Positions 6,387-18,707 are shown, counted from the stretch's first letter. The stretch is 33,203 nt of DNA from an uncultured Olsenella sp. (GCA_900314535.1 OMVT01000032.1:1-33203); one strand, 5' to 3'. The notes: generated from the sequence alone by a model not told the origin. Translations and numbers: made by a program.

Positions 6387-7346
6387 TCAGCGCTGCCAGG
6401 AAGCACGTATTGCGTCGATGATCTCGGCACAGCGAAGAGATGCTGCAAGCGGCATGATGGGGCTCTCATGCTTGCCGGCAAGGAAAAGATCCTGGAAATG
6501 CTCGATCTGTCCTGAAAAGTCATCCCGCACATAGGGAGCGCTCAGCGTCTGGTCAGGCTGGCCGAAGCGATGGATCGTGGCCGTCTGGGGCCTGTGAAGC
6601 GTCGGCACATCGACAGAGCCCCACTCGCACTCGATGTGGAGCGTGCTCTTGGGGCCGCGGTCTGCTGCGACCTCGAGCTGCACCGGAACCGAGCCTATGA
6701 TCAGCTGGACATTGTCGTACCAGTCCACACCGCGCAGGAACAGGGCATTCGTGCGGTCGATCTGCACCTTGCCGGGAAGCAGCTCATCGAGCCAGCTTAC
6801 GCAGTAGATGCCTTCGTCGTAAAGGCAGCCACCCTGGACCGGGTCGATGAAATAGCCCGTGATATCGTCGGGGAACAGGTAGCACTGCGATGCTTCGACG
6901 AACTGGATCCGTCCAAGGTCACCTTCATCGAGGAGCTTCATGAGGCGGGCATGGAGCGGCACGAAGCGGGTCTTCATGGCCTCCATGTAGAGCCCGTTCG
7001 TGCTGTGGGCACAAGCGATGACACCATGCATCTCCTGGGCTGTAAGCACGGCAGGCTTCTCGCAGAGCACGGCCTTGCCGGCACGGAGTGCCTTGATGGA
7101 CCAGTCGGCATGCAGGGCATGGGGGAGAGCGATATAGATCGCTTCGACGTTCGGATCCTCGAGAAGGGCATCAAGGCTGTCATAGACCACAGCGACCGGG
7201 CATTCATGGGCAAAGGCTTCTGCCTTGTCCGAATCCCTTCCAGCGACTGCATAGGCCAGTCCATGCTCAGAGCCTTTGAGGCTTGCATAGAAGCGTCTGG
7301 CAATCCTGCCGCAGCCCAAGATGCCCCAGCGAATAGGTGCGTCCAT
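6387..7346 (-). CDS. Gfo/Idh/MocA family oxidoreductase
   Basis: NAD(P)-dependent oxidoreductase of 319 residues from the chosen start. The Rossmann motif GILGCGRIARRF is at about 8-19 and the family EKP motif is in AVLCEKPAVLTA near 93-104. The C-terminal alpha/beta dimerisation domain holds the substrate site. Family substrates include sugars, inositols and trans-dihydrodiols; none can be assigned here. The ORF is open 20 codons further upstream, but the ATG at 7346 is preferred: GGAGAAAGGGG lies just before it and the protein then starts at the Rossmann fold. It heads an operon with the lipid kinase, behind a promoter containing a perfect palindrome. Confidence 0.88.
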   Translation of the reverse strand: MDAPIRWGILGCGRIARRFYASLKGSEHGLAYAVAGRDSDKAEAFAHECPVAVVYDSLDALLEDPNVEAIYIALPHALHADWSIKALRAGKAVLCEKPAVLTAQEMHGVIACAHSTNGLYMEAMKTRFVPLHARLMKLLDEGDLGRIQFVEASQCYLFPDDITGYFIDPVQGGCLYDEGIYCVSWLDELLPGKVQIDRTNALFLRGVDWYDNVQLIIGSVPVQLEVAADRGPKSTLHIECEWGSVDVPTLHRPQTATIHRFGQPDQTLSAPYVRDDFSGQIEHFQDLFLAGKHESPIMPLAASLRCAEIIDAIRASWQR

Positions 7347-7382
7347 CTGTGCTGCCCCTTTCTCCTGATACCACTTCCATAC

Positions 7383-7406
7383 ATACCAGCTGGTATAGAC
7401 CGTCAA
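7383..7406 (-). promoter_or_regulatory. Candidate operator/promoter of the oxidoreductase-lipid kinase operon
   Basis: ATACCAGCTGGTAT (7383-7396) is a perfect 14-bp palindrome 37 nt before the start codon. On the minus strand TTGACG (7406-7401) and, overlapping upstream, TTGACA (7414-7409) lie next to it, with poor -10 candidates TGTATG or TATGTA after it. The palindrome would sit between -35 and -10, a typical repressor position. The regulator is unknown. Confidence 0.5.
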
Positions 7407-7414
7407 GGTGTCAA

Positions 7415-7671
7415 TTGCATGTACGGTGCTATCAATCGGCCAGTGGGCATATTCTGGGACAAAGGTGCATGGCTATGCAAGTCTTTCAGCTCAGTGCTGG
7501 TGTTTTGTCCTGCTCCATGCATAAGGAGAGGACAGATGCCGACAGATCGACAGCGTGGAAGAGGGGAGTCAGGTATCGAACTCTCTGGCTCGGTGATGCG
7601 TAAAGGGCAGTCTGCATGGCGGATGGCAAATCAAAGGGAATTCTCGCTGCATCATCTGTCGAGGGGTCACA
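7415..7671 (+). other. Intergenic stretch without a recognised gene
   Basis: About 255 nt between the oxidoreductase promoter and the tRNA-Gly terminator. An ATG at 7536 has an AAGGAGAGG before it, but the frame it opens runs through the terminator and the minus-strand tRNA-Gly, so it is not accepted as a gene. Nothing else is recognised. Confidence 0.4.
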
Positions 7672-7713
7672 GAGTAATAAAGAAGCAGGCCACAGCGTGT
7701 GCTGTGGCCTGCT
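7672..7713 (-). terminator. Terminator of the tRNA-Pro/tRNA-Gly transcript
   Basis: Perfect 13-bp stem AGCAGGCCACAGC/GCTGTGGCCTGCT with a 4-nt loop (7684-7713). On the minus strand it is followed by TCTTTATTACT. It lies 10 nt beyond the 3' end of tRNA-Gly. Confidence 0.88.
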
Positions 7714-7722
7714 GGTCTCTCA

Positions 7723-7798
7723 TGGAGCGGCGGACGGGACTCGAACCCGCAACAATCAGCTTGGAAGGCTGACGCTCTACCAATTGAACTACCGCCGC
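7723..7798 (-). tRNA. tRNA-Gly (TCC)
   Basis: Minus-strand cloverleaf: acceptor GCGGCGG pairing CCGTCGC-type strand with wobble-free GCGGCGG/CCGCCGC ends, anticodon stem TCAGC/GCTGA with loop CTTCCAA (anticodon TCC), T-arm GCGGG/CCCGT, CCA encoded at 7723-7725. Co-transcribed with tRNA-Pro, 6 nt apart. Confidence 0.95.
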
Positions 7799-7804
7799 AT
7801 TTCG

Positions 7805-7881
7805 TGGTCGGGGCGACTGGATTCGAACCAGCGACCCTCTGCTCCCAAAGCAGATGCGCTACCAAGCTGCGCTACGCCCCG
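7805..7881 (-). tRNA. tRNA-Pro (TGG)
   Basis: Minus-strand cloverleaf: acceptor CGGGGCG/CGCCCCG, anticodon stem CTGCT/AGCAG with loop TTTGGGA (anticodon TGG), T-arm GCTGG/CCAGT, CCA encoded at 7805-7807. First gene of the two-tRNA transcript. Confidence 0.95.
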
Positions 7882-7894
7882 AAGTGCGTTGTTT

Positions 7895-7923
7895 AGTATA
7901 CGTGAGCGGGCGCCGGATGGCAA
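7895..7923 (-). promoter_or_regulatory. Promoter of the tRNA-Pro/tRNA-Gly operon
   Basis: On the minus strand TTGCCA (7923-7918) and TATACT (7900-7895) are 17 nt apart, 13 nt before tRNA-Pro. It lies just after the stop codon of the lipoprotein gene. Confidence 0.75.
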
Positions 7924-7930
7924 TGAAAAA

Positions 7931-8737
7931 CTAGAAGGAGTAGGTGCTCTCGACAATTGCTGCAACTTCGTCCACAGACTCGGACGGAGCTTCGGCTGCG
8001 ACATAGCGGATATTGCCGGAGTCATCGGTGAGCACCCAGCAGATGACCCTTGTGCCATCGCCGTAGGTGATCGTAAGCTTCGTGGCCTCGCGGTTGGCAA
8101 GCGTCGTCTGCTCCTGCTGGATGTTGTCATCCGTCACGTCGTATTCCTTCGCGTGATAGATGATGGCCTTGATAGCATCGTCGATCGTCACGGCCTCGCT
8201 TTCCGTGCTCGAAGACGAGGTCGAGGACTTGTCTGTGATGCTGGTCGAAGAGGAATTCGTTCCTGTCGAGGAAGTGCCGCTGTTCGTGGAAGAATTGCTG
8301 CTCTCCTCTGTCTTGGCAGTGGAGGAGTTCTCGGAGGTGCCGTTCTGCGTCGTAGTGCCAGACGTGGCATTCTCGGTCGTCGTGGAGCCTGTCGTGGTCG
8401 AGGTCGCGGCTGACTTCTCGGCATTCTTGGAGTTCACGATATCGACGTCGGTCGAGTCCATGACCTTCATCGTGATGATCTTGGTGGCCGTGATATCGCA
8501 GAACTCGATGTCGCCCGAACCGCTTTTCGTGGCAAGGGAAATCCAGTCGGAAGGAACGGTCACATAGCCGACGCCTACCTTGCCGACGCGACGAGTGGTC
8601 TGCTCAGTCGATTCGCTGGTCGTGGTGGTCTGGTCTGCTTCCTGTTCGCTGGTCGTCTGTGCCTTGCAGGCGCTGACAGAAACTGCGCATGCAGCAGCAA
8701 GAATCGGAACCAGCACCTTCGTTGAAAGCTTTGGCAT
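7931..8737 (-). CDS. Secreted lipoprotein with Ser/Thr-rich insert
   Basis: Predicted lipoprotein of 268 residues. Signal peptide MPKLSTKVLVPILAAACAVS is followed by lipobox VSAC with lipidated C24. After a short Thr/Gln linker, a first piece (about 50-105) contains VGYVTVPSDWISLA. Then about 75 residues are almost only Ser, Thr, Asn, Gly and Glu (109-182). A C-terminal piece (183-268) ends in ANREATKLTITYGDG and an alternating strand region. The two ordered pieces resemble halves of a MOG1/PsbP-like fold found in actinobacterial lipoproteins, split by the insert; this fold call is inference. The function is unknown. The start at 8737 is chosen because GGGGAGG precedes it and the lipoprotein signal begins there. 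Confidence 0.75.
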   Translation of the reverse strand: MPKLSTKVLVPILAAACAVSVSACKAQTTSEQEADQTTTTSESTEQTTRRVGKVGVGYVTVPSDWISLATKSGSGDIEFCDITATKIITMKVMDSTDVDIVNSKNAEKSAATSTTTGSTTTENATSGTTTQNGTSENSSTAKTEESSNSSTNSGTSSTGTNSSSTSITDKSSTSSSSTESEAVTIDDAIKAIIYHAKEYDVTDDNIQQEQTTLANREATKLTITYGDGTRVICWVLTDDSGNIRYVAAEAPSESVDEVAAIVESTYSF

Positions 8738-10356
<1,619 letters not shown>

Positions 10357-10380
10357 CGTTCGAAATCAGCTGCATTGAAG

Positions 10381-10418
10381 AGGGAAGCTCCGGATTGCAA
10401 GGTCCGGAGCTTCCCTTT
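10381..10418 (+). terminator. Terminator after gdhA
   Basis: Perfect 14-bp stem AGGGAAGCTCCGGA/TCCGGAGCTTCCCT with an 8-nt loop, followed by TTGATG. The stem may also serve the convergent Rpn operon. Confidence 0.75.
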
Positions 10419-10509
10419 GATGTATCTATGCAGCAATGGGCGGGAATGCAGCTCCCGGCTGAAAGCGGTGGCAGTCCATGATGGGATGCCAGCCGAAAAG
10501 CGAATCATG

Positions 10510-10749
10510 CTATGCCTGCTGGACAGCTGGTCCCTCTCCGCCGTCGTCCTTCCTGCCGAAGGAGAGCACCTCGTCGATCGTGGACTCGTCGAAGCCGCGG
10601 GAGCGAAGGCTGTCCGCAAGGCGACGCCTCTCCAGCTCTGCACCCTGCTCCAGTCCCTGCTCTAGCCCCTGCTTGTGGCTCTCTTCGCGGGCCTTCTGCT
10701 CGCGCTCGGCATACCGCTCGTCAGCGAACTTCAATATCTTCACGCCCAT
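10510..10749 (-). CDS. Free-standing copy of the Rpn C-terminal tail (RpnS-like)
   Basis: Small protein of 79 residues beginning MGVKILKFADERYA. It equals residues 251-344 of the upstream Rpn nuclease except for removal of 11 residues (EEKREADEKYA), loss of one EQGL repeat and one I-to-V change near the end. Content: a charged coiled-coil with Glu-Gln-Gly-Leu repeats, then a short helical domain (LADSLRSRGFDESTIDEVLSFG). It starts with ATG at 10749 after GGAG; a TTG 18 nt earlier is an alternative. It follows the nuclease stop by 66 nt on the same strand. In published Rpn systems the C-terminal part is also made alone as RpnS and inhibits the nuclease, so an antitoxin role is proposed here by inference. 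A non-functional duplication remnant is the alternative. Confidence 0.6.
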   Translation of the reverse strand: MGVKILKFADERYAEREQKAREESHKQGLEQGLEQGAELERRRLADSLRSRGFDESTIDEVLSFGRKDDGGEGPAVQQA

Positions 10750-10815
10750 GGCTTCTCCGGTCTCCAACGTCCCAGGTCATCATCATGCCGCCGGCTCATC
10801 GCCAGGCTGGATGCT

Positions 10816-11100
10816 TCAGGCCTGCTGGATGGCCGGTCCCTCTCCGCCGTCGTCCTTCCTGCCGAAGGAGAGCACCTCGTCGATCGTGGACTCGTCGAAG
10901 CCGCGGGAGCGGAGGCTGTCCGCAAGGCGCCTCCTCTCCAGCTCTGCACCCTGCTCCAGTCCCTGCTCTAGTCCCTGCTCTAGCCCCTGCTTGTGGCTCT
11001 CTTCGCGGGCCTTCTGCTCGCGCTCGGCATACTTCTCGTCCGCTTCGCGCTTCTCTTCGGCATACCGCTCGTCAGCGAACTTCAGTATCTTCACGCCCAT
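10816..11100 (-). CDS. Possible internally started RpnS-like product of rpn
   Basis: Within the nuclease gene, the ATG for M251 (11100) is preceded by GAGGTGAGGGAAGCC on the minus strand, a good ribosome-binding site, and the same ATG starts the free-standing downstream copy. The product would be 94 residues, identical to the nuclease C-terminus. In Escherichia coli Rpn loci the short form from internal initiation is documented to restrain the long form; applying this here is inference. Confidence 0.4.
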   Translation of the reverse strand: MGVKILKFADERYAEEKREADEKYAEREQKAREESHKQGLEQGLEQGLEQGAELERRRLADSLRSRGFDESTIDEVLSFGRKDDGGEGPAIQQA

Positions 11101-11850
11101 GGCTTCCCTCACCTCTCTCTGCAGGGGCTCATAGCCCCGCAGCAGATGGTCTGATACCTTGATTATAAGCTCCGTCATGCGTCTCTGAAATGTGCTGCTG
11201 CTGCCCTCTGCATCCTCTGCTGGGGACTGCTCAGAGGCGTTTGCATGCAGCGCCTCGGCAAAGCGCATCTGCAGGGTTCTGCATTCTGCAAGCAGCTGTT
11301 TCGCAAGCACACTGTCGTGTGCTGCTGCCTCGAAACTTTCTTCGTAGCGCATGAACCAGAAGGGGAGGAGGATGAAGAGCCTATGCTCTAGCATCTCCTC
11401 CAGATCGATCTGCTTCACCCATATGGCCGCTGTCCTATGCTCCGAGGTTTCTCCGCTAGGCTCTCCGATTTCAATGGAAAGGAAAGGCTGCATACGTTGT
11501 GCATCTCTCAGGAAGATAACGCAGGAATGCGGCAGCTTCAGGAAATGGTGCTCATGCCTGGCCTCTGCTTCCTCATGCGCTATCTCTCCGTCATACCTAT
11601 CCATTCTCATGGCCATATGCGGATCCCAGGAGCTCTGGCATTCGATATGGAAGGCTGTCTCCTCTATTCGAAAGACAGAGTCGGCGATGCGCTTCTTGAT
11701 CCTGCCTTCATATTCCTCTCCCATGCGAGATATGCGCGCGTCTTCGGGATAGCTTGTTCCGAAGGCGTAGTTCGCAAGCGGGATGAGGAGAAAGGGCATC
11801 TTCTGCGTCATCGTCTTGAAGACAGAATCGTATATCGAGTCCGTGTCCAT
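10816..11850 (-). CDS. Rpn family recombination-promoting nuclease (PD-(D/E)XK)
   Basis: Protein of 344 residues. The N-terminal domain is the Rpn/YhgA-type PD-(D/E)XK nuclease fold: opening DSIYDSVFK, acidic D57 in RIADSVF, then the E-x-Q catalytic pair (E70, Q72) in AFHIECQSSWDP followed by the family's MAMRMDRY. A middle region (about 110-250) carries the family's PFLSIEI and LFILLPFWFMRYEESF stretches. Residue 251 onward is a charged coiled-coil with EQGL repeats and a short helical C-terminus. Family members cut DNA, promote recombination and in E. coli act as toxic anti-phage proteins. The ATG at 11850 is chosen over an ORF start 54 nt upstream because AAGGGAGGGAAG precedes it. A LexA-like box lies in its promoter. 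Confidence 0.85.
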   Translation of the reverse strand: MDTDSIYDSVFKTMTQKMPFLLIPLANYAFGTSYPEDARISRMGEEYEGRIKKRIADSVFRIEETAFHIECQSSWDPHMAMRMDRYDGEIAHEEAEARHEHHFLKLPHSCVIFLRDAQRMQPFLSIEIGEPSGETSEHRTAAIWVKQIDLEEMLEHRLFILLPFWFMRYEESFEAAAHDSVLAKQLLAECRTLQMRFAEALHANASEQSPAEDAEGSSSTFQRRMTELIIKVSDHLLRGYEPLQREVREAMGVKILKFADERYAEEKREADEKYAEREQKAREESHKQGLEQGLEQGLEQGAELERRRLADSLRSRGFDESTIDEVLSFGRKDDGGEGPAIQQA

Positions 11851-11894
11851 GGATGCTTCCCTCCCTTTTCGGCCTGCACCAACAGGGTGCGGGA

Positions 11895-11924
11895 AGCATA
11901 GCATGAAACAAGAACAAATGTTCT
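11895..11924 (-). promoter_or_regulatory. rpn promoter with SOS (LexA)-like box
   Basis: AGAACAAATGTTCT (11911-11924) is a perfect GAAC-N4-GTTC dyad and fits the Gram-positive LexA/DinR consensus. On the minus strand it covers the -35 position of an extended -10 promoter TGCTATGCT (11903-11895). The box centre is about 68 nt before the rpn start codon. Confidence 0.6.
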
Positions 11925-12393
11925 AACAGCATTCTTGCAGCGCTCTGACAATGTCGGGCAACGCTGCGAAATGAAGAAGACAGGCCGATGAATGACGGCA
12001 ACACAAGAATGGATGCATCTTCATGGCAGAGGGCAATCTGGACCGGTTCTAAGACGGGGAAGAATTCACGGACATGAAGAACAAGCATCTGCAAGAGGGT
12101 CACAAAGCTGAATGCATGCAGCCTCCATCAACGTTCTGCGGAGGCTGCTCAATGGGGCCTGCGCTGTGTGCTCAAGACCTGTGCTGTACGCTGTCCCTGC
12201 GCCATCTGTCTGCCGGATGCCATTGCTTTGCTCATGTCCGATAGATCTGAGACTCTGCAGCGTACCTGATGCCGGGTGCGCTGTCGATGGCGGTGGGCGT
12301 ACATGCATAAAAGTTTGAGTATATAACTGATTGTTAGATGCGTGCCTATCCCGTAAAGACAAGAATGGGTCTTCTCTTTGGAAGGACTTGCCG
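11925..12393 (+). other. Gene-free region between rpn and carAB
   Basis: No ORF here looks like a protein. A 9-bp hairpin GCAGCCTCC/GGAGGCTGC (12118-12126 and 12140-12148) has no T-tract on either strand. The sequence turns AT-rich from about 12300 (AAGTTTGAGTATATAACTG) before the carA promoter. A small RNA cannot be excluded, but nothing supports one. Confidence 0.4.
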
Positions 12394-12399
12394 TATAAT
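12394..12399 (+). promoter_or_regulatory. -10 box of the carAB promoter
   Basis: A perfect TATAAT lies ten bases before the PyrR-like element. The expected -35 region (12371-12376, CTTCTC) is poor, so an activator or a weak promoter is possible. Transcription would start near 12406. Confidence 0.6.
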
Positions 12400-12408
12400 C
12401 CTTGCAAG

Positions 12409-12438
12409 CCTTTAAAGCGGCACGAGATGCCGGTAAGG
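12409..12438 (+). promoter_or_regulatory. Candidate PyrR-binding leader element
   Basis: CCTTTAAAG, a CGGCA-CGAGA-TGCCG hairpin and a closing AAGG resemble the CCTTTAA...AAGG stem of PyrR-binding anti-antiterminators in pyrimidine operons. The hexaloop is not the textbook sequence, so this is moderate. It lies at the very 5' end of the predicted carAB leader, ahead of a terminator. Confidence 0.45.
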
Positions 12439-12472
12439 AGAATCTGGGTGAGTCCTTCTTCCTCATAGATTC

Positions 12473-12509
12473 AGGGAGCATTGTCACATGGTGACGTGCT
12501 CCCTTTTTT
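12473..12509 (+). terminator. Attenuator-type terminator in the carAB leader
   Basis: Stem AGGGAGCA/TGCTCCCT (12473-12480, 12497-12504) continues as GTCAC-ATG-GTGAC and is followed by six T (12504-12509). It stands after the carAB promoter and before carA, so it should act as an attenuator. An upstream hairpin GAATCT...AGATTC (12440-12472) abuts its 5' arm and could take part in alternative folding. Confidence 0.85.
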
Positions 12510-12576
12510 CGTAAATGGGGCCTCTGTGCCCCATGCTGGGGGATTTGGTTTTGCCAACGAAGGAAAGGTGGCCATC

Positions 12577-13832
12577 TTGAACCTTTTGGTGGACGACGGC
12601 AAGCATCCGAAGGCGCTTCTGGCGCTCGAGGACGGGACTGTCTTCGAAGGAAGGTCGTGCGGTGCCCAAGGGGAGACCTTCGGCGAAGTGGTGTTCAACA
12701 CCTCTATGGTGGGCTATCAGGAGATCGTGAGCGATCCGAGCTATGCTGGCCAGATCGTCACGCTGACGTACCCGCAGATCGGCAACTACGGCATAAACGA
12801 GAAGGATATGCAGTCGAGGAAGCTGAACCTGCGCGGCCTTGTCGTGCATGACATGTGCTATGCGCCGAGCAACTGGCAGAGCGTCGAGAGCCTGCCGGAC
12901 TTCCTTGCAGAGCGTGATATCGTCGCTATCGAGGATGTGGATACGCGTGCGCTCACGCTCCATATCCGCGAGTGCGGTGCCATGCGTGCCGCCATTTCGA
13001 CGGTCGATACCGACCCCGAGAGCCTGGTTGCCCGTGTGAAGGCGTCGCCCAAGATCTCCGAGCACAACTACGTGGCAGATGTCTCGACGCGCGAGCGCTA
13101 TACGGTGTCGCCTGACAAGGGTCCTGTGAAGCACAAGGTCGTCGCCTACGACTGTGGCGAGAAGCTCGGCATCGTGAAGAGGCTCGCAGCTGTCGGCTGC
13201 GAGGTTACGGTCGTGCCGTGGGATACGCCGTTCTCCGACGTCGAGGCCATGAATCCGGATGGCGTCTTCTTCTCGAATGGCCCAGGAGATCCTGAGTCCG
13301 TACCCTCGACGGTGCGCGCCGTGAAGGCAGCTCTCGGCAAGCTTCCGGTCTTCGGCATCTGCCTCGGCAACCAGGTTATCTCTATGGCAGCAGGAGCTGA
13401 CATCGAGAAGCTCAAGTATGGCCACCACGGCGGCAACGAGCCGGTCATGAACCTGCTTACGGGCAAGGTCGAGATCACGGCACAGAACCACAACTATGGC
13501 CCTGTCTTCCCGACGTTCGGACCGCTCATCCCCGAGCTTTCGGGTGGCATTGCAGACCATGCAGAAGACCTCCGCTTCTGGTCCGAGCGCCATATCGCGC
13601 CGGTCGTCCAGACCAAGGAGTATGGACGCGTACGCCTGACGCATGTAAATCTCAACGACGGAACGCCTGAGGGCATCCAGTTCCTCGATATCCCTGCCTT
13701 CTCGATGCAGTACCACCCTGAAGCAAAGCCCGGACCGAACGATTCCACCTATGCCTTCGCTGCCTTCGTCCGCATGATGGACGGCGTGGAGGACTATCTG
13801 GCAATCGACGTCCGCGAAGGGAGGCGCTTCTG

Positions 13833-13833
<1 letters not shown>
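12577..13833 (+). CDS. carA: Carbamoyl-phosphate synthase, small (glutaminase) subunit
   Basis: Protein of 418 residues from the chosen start. The N-terminal CPSase small domain begins [21 protein letters not shown]-terminal class I glutamine amidotransferase domain has nucleophile C262 in FGICLGNQ and the histidine in [10 protein letters not shown]. It supplies ammonia from glutamine to CarB for carbamoyl phosphate, used for pyrimidines and arginine. The ORF is open upstream through the terminator, so that part is not coding. TTG at 12577 is preferred: AAGGAAAGG ends 8 nt before it. GTG at 12568 or 12589 are alternatives. The stop overlaps the carB start by one base (TGATG). The usual GHQ is GNQ here. 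Confidence 0.93.
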
Positions 13834-17066
<3,233 letters not shown>

Positions 17067-17080
17067 CTAGGGCAATTCAG

Positions 17081-17111
17081 AACCTCCTTCCCTTCGGGGG
17101 AGGAGGTTTTT
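17081..17111 (+). terminator. Terminator of carAB
   Basis: 12-bp stem AACCTCCTTCCC/GGGGAGGAGGTT (one T-G pair) closed by a TTCG tetraloop and followed by a run of T (17107-17111), 14 nt after the carB stop. Confidence 0.9.
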
Positions 17112-17167
17112 CTGTGCAGATGGGGCCAACAAGGCTTCTGAGCTATGGAATTGTGGCAAATCAGCGC

Positions 17168-17197
17168 CAGACACCACAATATTTGCTAACATATAGT
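17168..17197 (+). promoter_or_regulatory. Promoter of tRNA-Leu (and possibly tig)
   Basis: CAGACA (17168-17173) and TATAGT (17192-17197) are separated by 18 nt. The -10 box lies 15 nt before the tRNA 5' end. No clear terminator separates the tRNA from tig, so read-through into tig is possible. Confidence 0.5.
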
Positions 17198-17212
17198 GTC
17201 CGTGCGACAAAT

Positions 17213-17297
<85 letters not shown>

Positions 17298-17314
17298 CAT
17301 CGGTCGGAAAAGAA

Positions 17315-17336
17315 GGTACGGCCCATCTGCCGTGCC
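17315..17336 (+). other. Hairpin between tRNA-Leu and tig
   Basis: 8-bp stem GGTACGGC/GCCGTGCC (one T-G pair), 6-nt loop, no T-tract. It may be a processing or stability element in the tig leader rather than a terminator. Confidence 0.4.
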
Positions 17337-17363
17337 TGAAGCGTATAGAACAGTGGAGGAACC

Positions 17364-18707
17364 TTGAAGATTACTGTTACCGCAGCTGAGCCCAAGGACA
17401 ACGAGGTTGCTGCAAAGCTCACCATCTCTCAGCAGGACGTCGACAACGCCGTCAAGGGTGCCTACAAGGACATCGCGAACAAGTACAGCTTCAAGGGCTT
17501 CCGCCGTGGCCGTACCCCGCGTCCTGTCATCGACTCCCTCATCGGCCGCGAGGCAGTGCTTGCCCAGGCAACGAACGACCTGCTGAACCAGGCAGAGCCG
17601 CTCATGCTCGAGGAGCTTGACATCGTGCCGGTCGAGCAGCCGAACTTCGGCGACGATCCGGACCTTGCCAAGGAGGGCGAGGACTACACGATCGACGTCA
17701 CGATTCCGGTGCGTCCTGAGGTCGAGCTCGACTCCTACGACGCTCCTGCCATCAACATGCCGCCTGAGGAGGCCACCGAGGCCGAGATCGACCAGCAGGT
17801 GAAGCAGCTCCTTTCCTACCACACGACCGTCGAGGACGTCGAGGAGGACCGTGGCGTCCAGCAGGGCGACCTCGTCTCCGTCGATGTGGAGAACAAGGAG
17901 AATGCTGATTCCGTTGCCGGCACCGACCGCACGATGGATCTTTCCTCCAAGGCTCTTCCGGCTGAGTTCGTCGACGCTCTCATGGGCATGAAGAAGGGCG
18001 AGACGAAGGACGTCGAGTGGACGACCTCTGAGGAGAAGGACGGCGAGACGACTGAGACCAAGCACGCCTGCACCGTCACCCTCAAGGGCATCAAGAAGCA
18101 GGTCACGCCTGAGCTCACCGACGAGCTTGCCAAGTCCACGTTCGGCTTCGACACCGTTGCCGACCTCCGTGACGCCGTCAAGGAGGAGATCGAGTCCGAC
18201 AAGAAGACGAGCCTCCCGAACCTCAAGGAGGATCGTGTCGTCGAGGAGATGGGCAAGCACGTCACCCTCGAGACCATCCCTGAGAACTACGTCAACCAGG
18301 TGCTCAACGAGATTGCCCAGGACTTCCTGCAGCAGCTCCAGCGCCAGGGCATGACGCTCGACCTGTACCTGCGCTTCCGCGGCATCACCTCTGACGAGTT
18401 CGTCGCTGACCTCCGCGAGCAGGCCAAGGAGCGTGCTCGCCAGTCCCTCGCTCTTGACGCCCTTGCAAAGCACCTCGGCGTCGAGGCAACCGAAGAGGAT
18501 GTCGAGAACGAGTTCAAGAAGGCTGGCGCCAAGGATGTCAAGGCCCAGATGAAGCAGTTCACGCAGCAGGGCCAGATGCCTGCCATCCGCGAGTCCATCC
18601 GCCGCACCAAGGCTCTGAACTGGCTCGTCGAGAACGCACCTGTGACGATCGTCGACGAGATTGCCGAGCAGGCAGCAGCTGACGACAACGCAGAGGATGC
18701 CGAGTAG
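17364..18707 (+). CDS. tig: Trigger factor (ribosome-associated chaperone and PPIase)
   Basis: Protein of 447 residues, normal length. The N-terminal ribosome-binding domain contains the signature loop GFRRGRTP at 45-52, which docks on ribosomal protein L23. A middle FKBP-like prolyl isomerase domain (about 160-245) follows, then the long helical C-terminal cradle. It shields nascent chains as they leave the ribosome. The start is TTG at 17364, fixed by GGAGG 4 nt upstream; the sequence MKITVTAAE is typical. It stands directly before clpP and clpX, the classical arrangement. The C-terminus is acidic. Confidence 0.96.
   Translation: MKITVTAAEPKDNEVAAKLTISQQDVDNAVKGAYKDIANKYSFKGFRRGRTPRPVIDSLIGREAVLAQATNDLLNQAEPLMLEELDIVPVEQPNFGDDPDLAKEGEDYTIDVTIPVRPEVELDSYDAPAINMPPEEATEAEIDQQVKQLLSYHTTVEDVEEDRGVQQGDLVSVDVENKENADSVAGTDRTMDLSSKALPAEFVDALMGMKKGETKDVEWTTSEEKDGETTETKHACTVTLKGIKKQVTPELTDELAKSTFGFDTVADLRDAVKEEIESDKKTSLPNLKEDRVVEEMGKHVTLETIPENYVNQVLNEIAQDFLQQLQRQGMTLDLYLRFRGITSDEFVADLREQAKERARQSLALDALAKHLGVEATEEDVENEFKKAGAKDVKAQMKQFTQQGQMPAIRESIRRTKALNWLVENAPVTIVDEIAEQAAADDNAEDAE

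Larger units (their letters stand above)
10510..11100 (-). repeat. Tandem duplication of the rpn 3' end
   Basis: The segments 10510-10752 and 10816-11103 are direct repeats. They differ by one 33-nt and one 12-nt in-frame deletion and a handful of substitutions. Similarity starts at the GAAGCCATGGGC just before the internal ATG and runs almost to the stop codons. The near identity points to a recent duplication or ongoing gene conversion. Confidence 0.85.

Noticed and set aside
7536..7772. Possible small gene starting at ATG 7536 behind AAGGAGAGG
   Set aside because: The frame passes through the minus-strand tRNA terminator and into tRNA-Gly; composition is not protein-like.
7569..7865. Minus-strand ORF with GSNPVAPTT and similar peptides
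   Set aside because: This is the well-known artefact of translating tRNA genes (tRNA-Gly and tRNA-Pro here).
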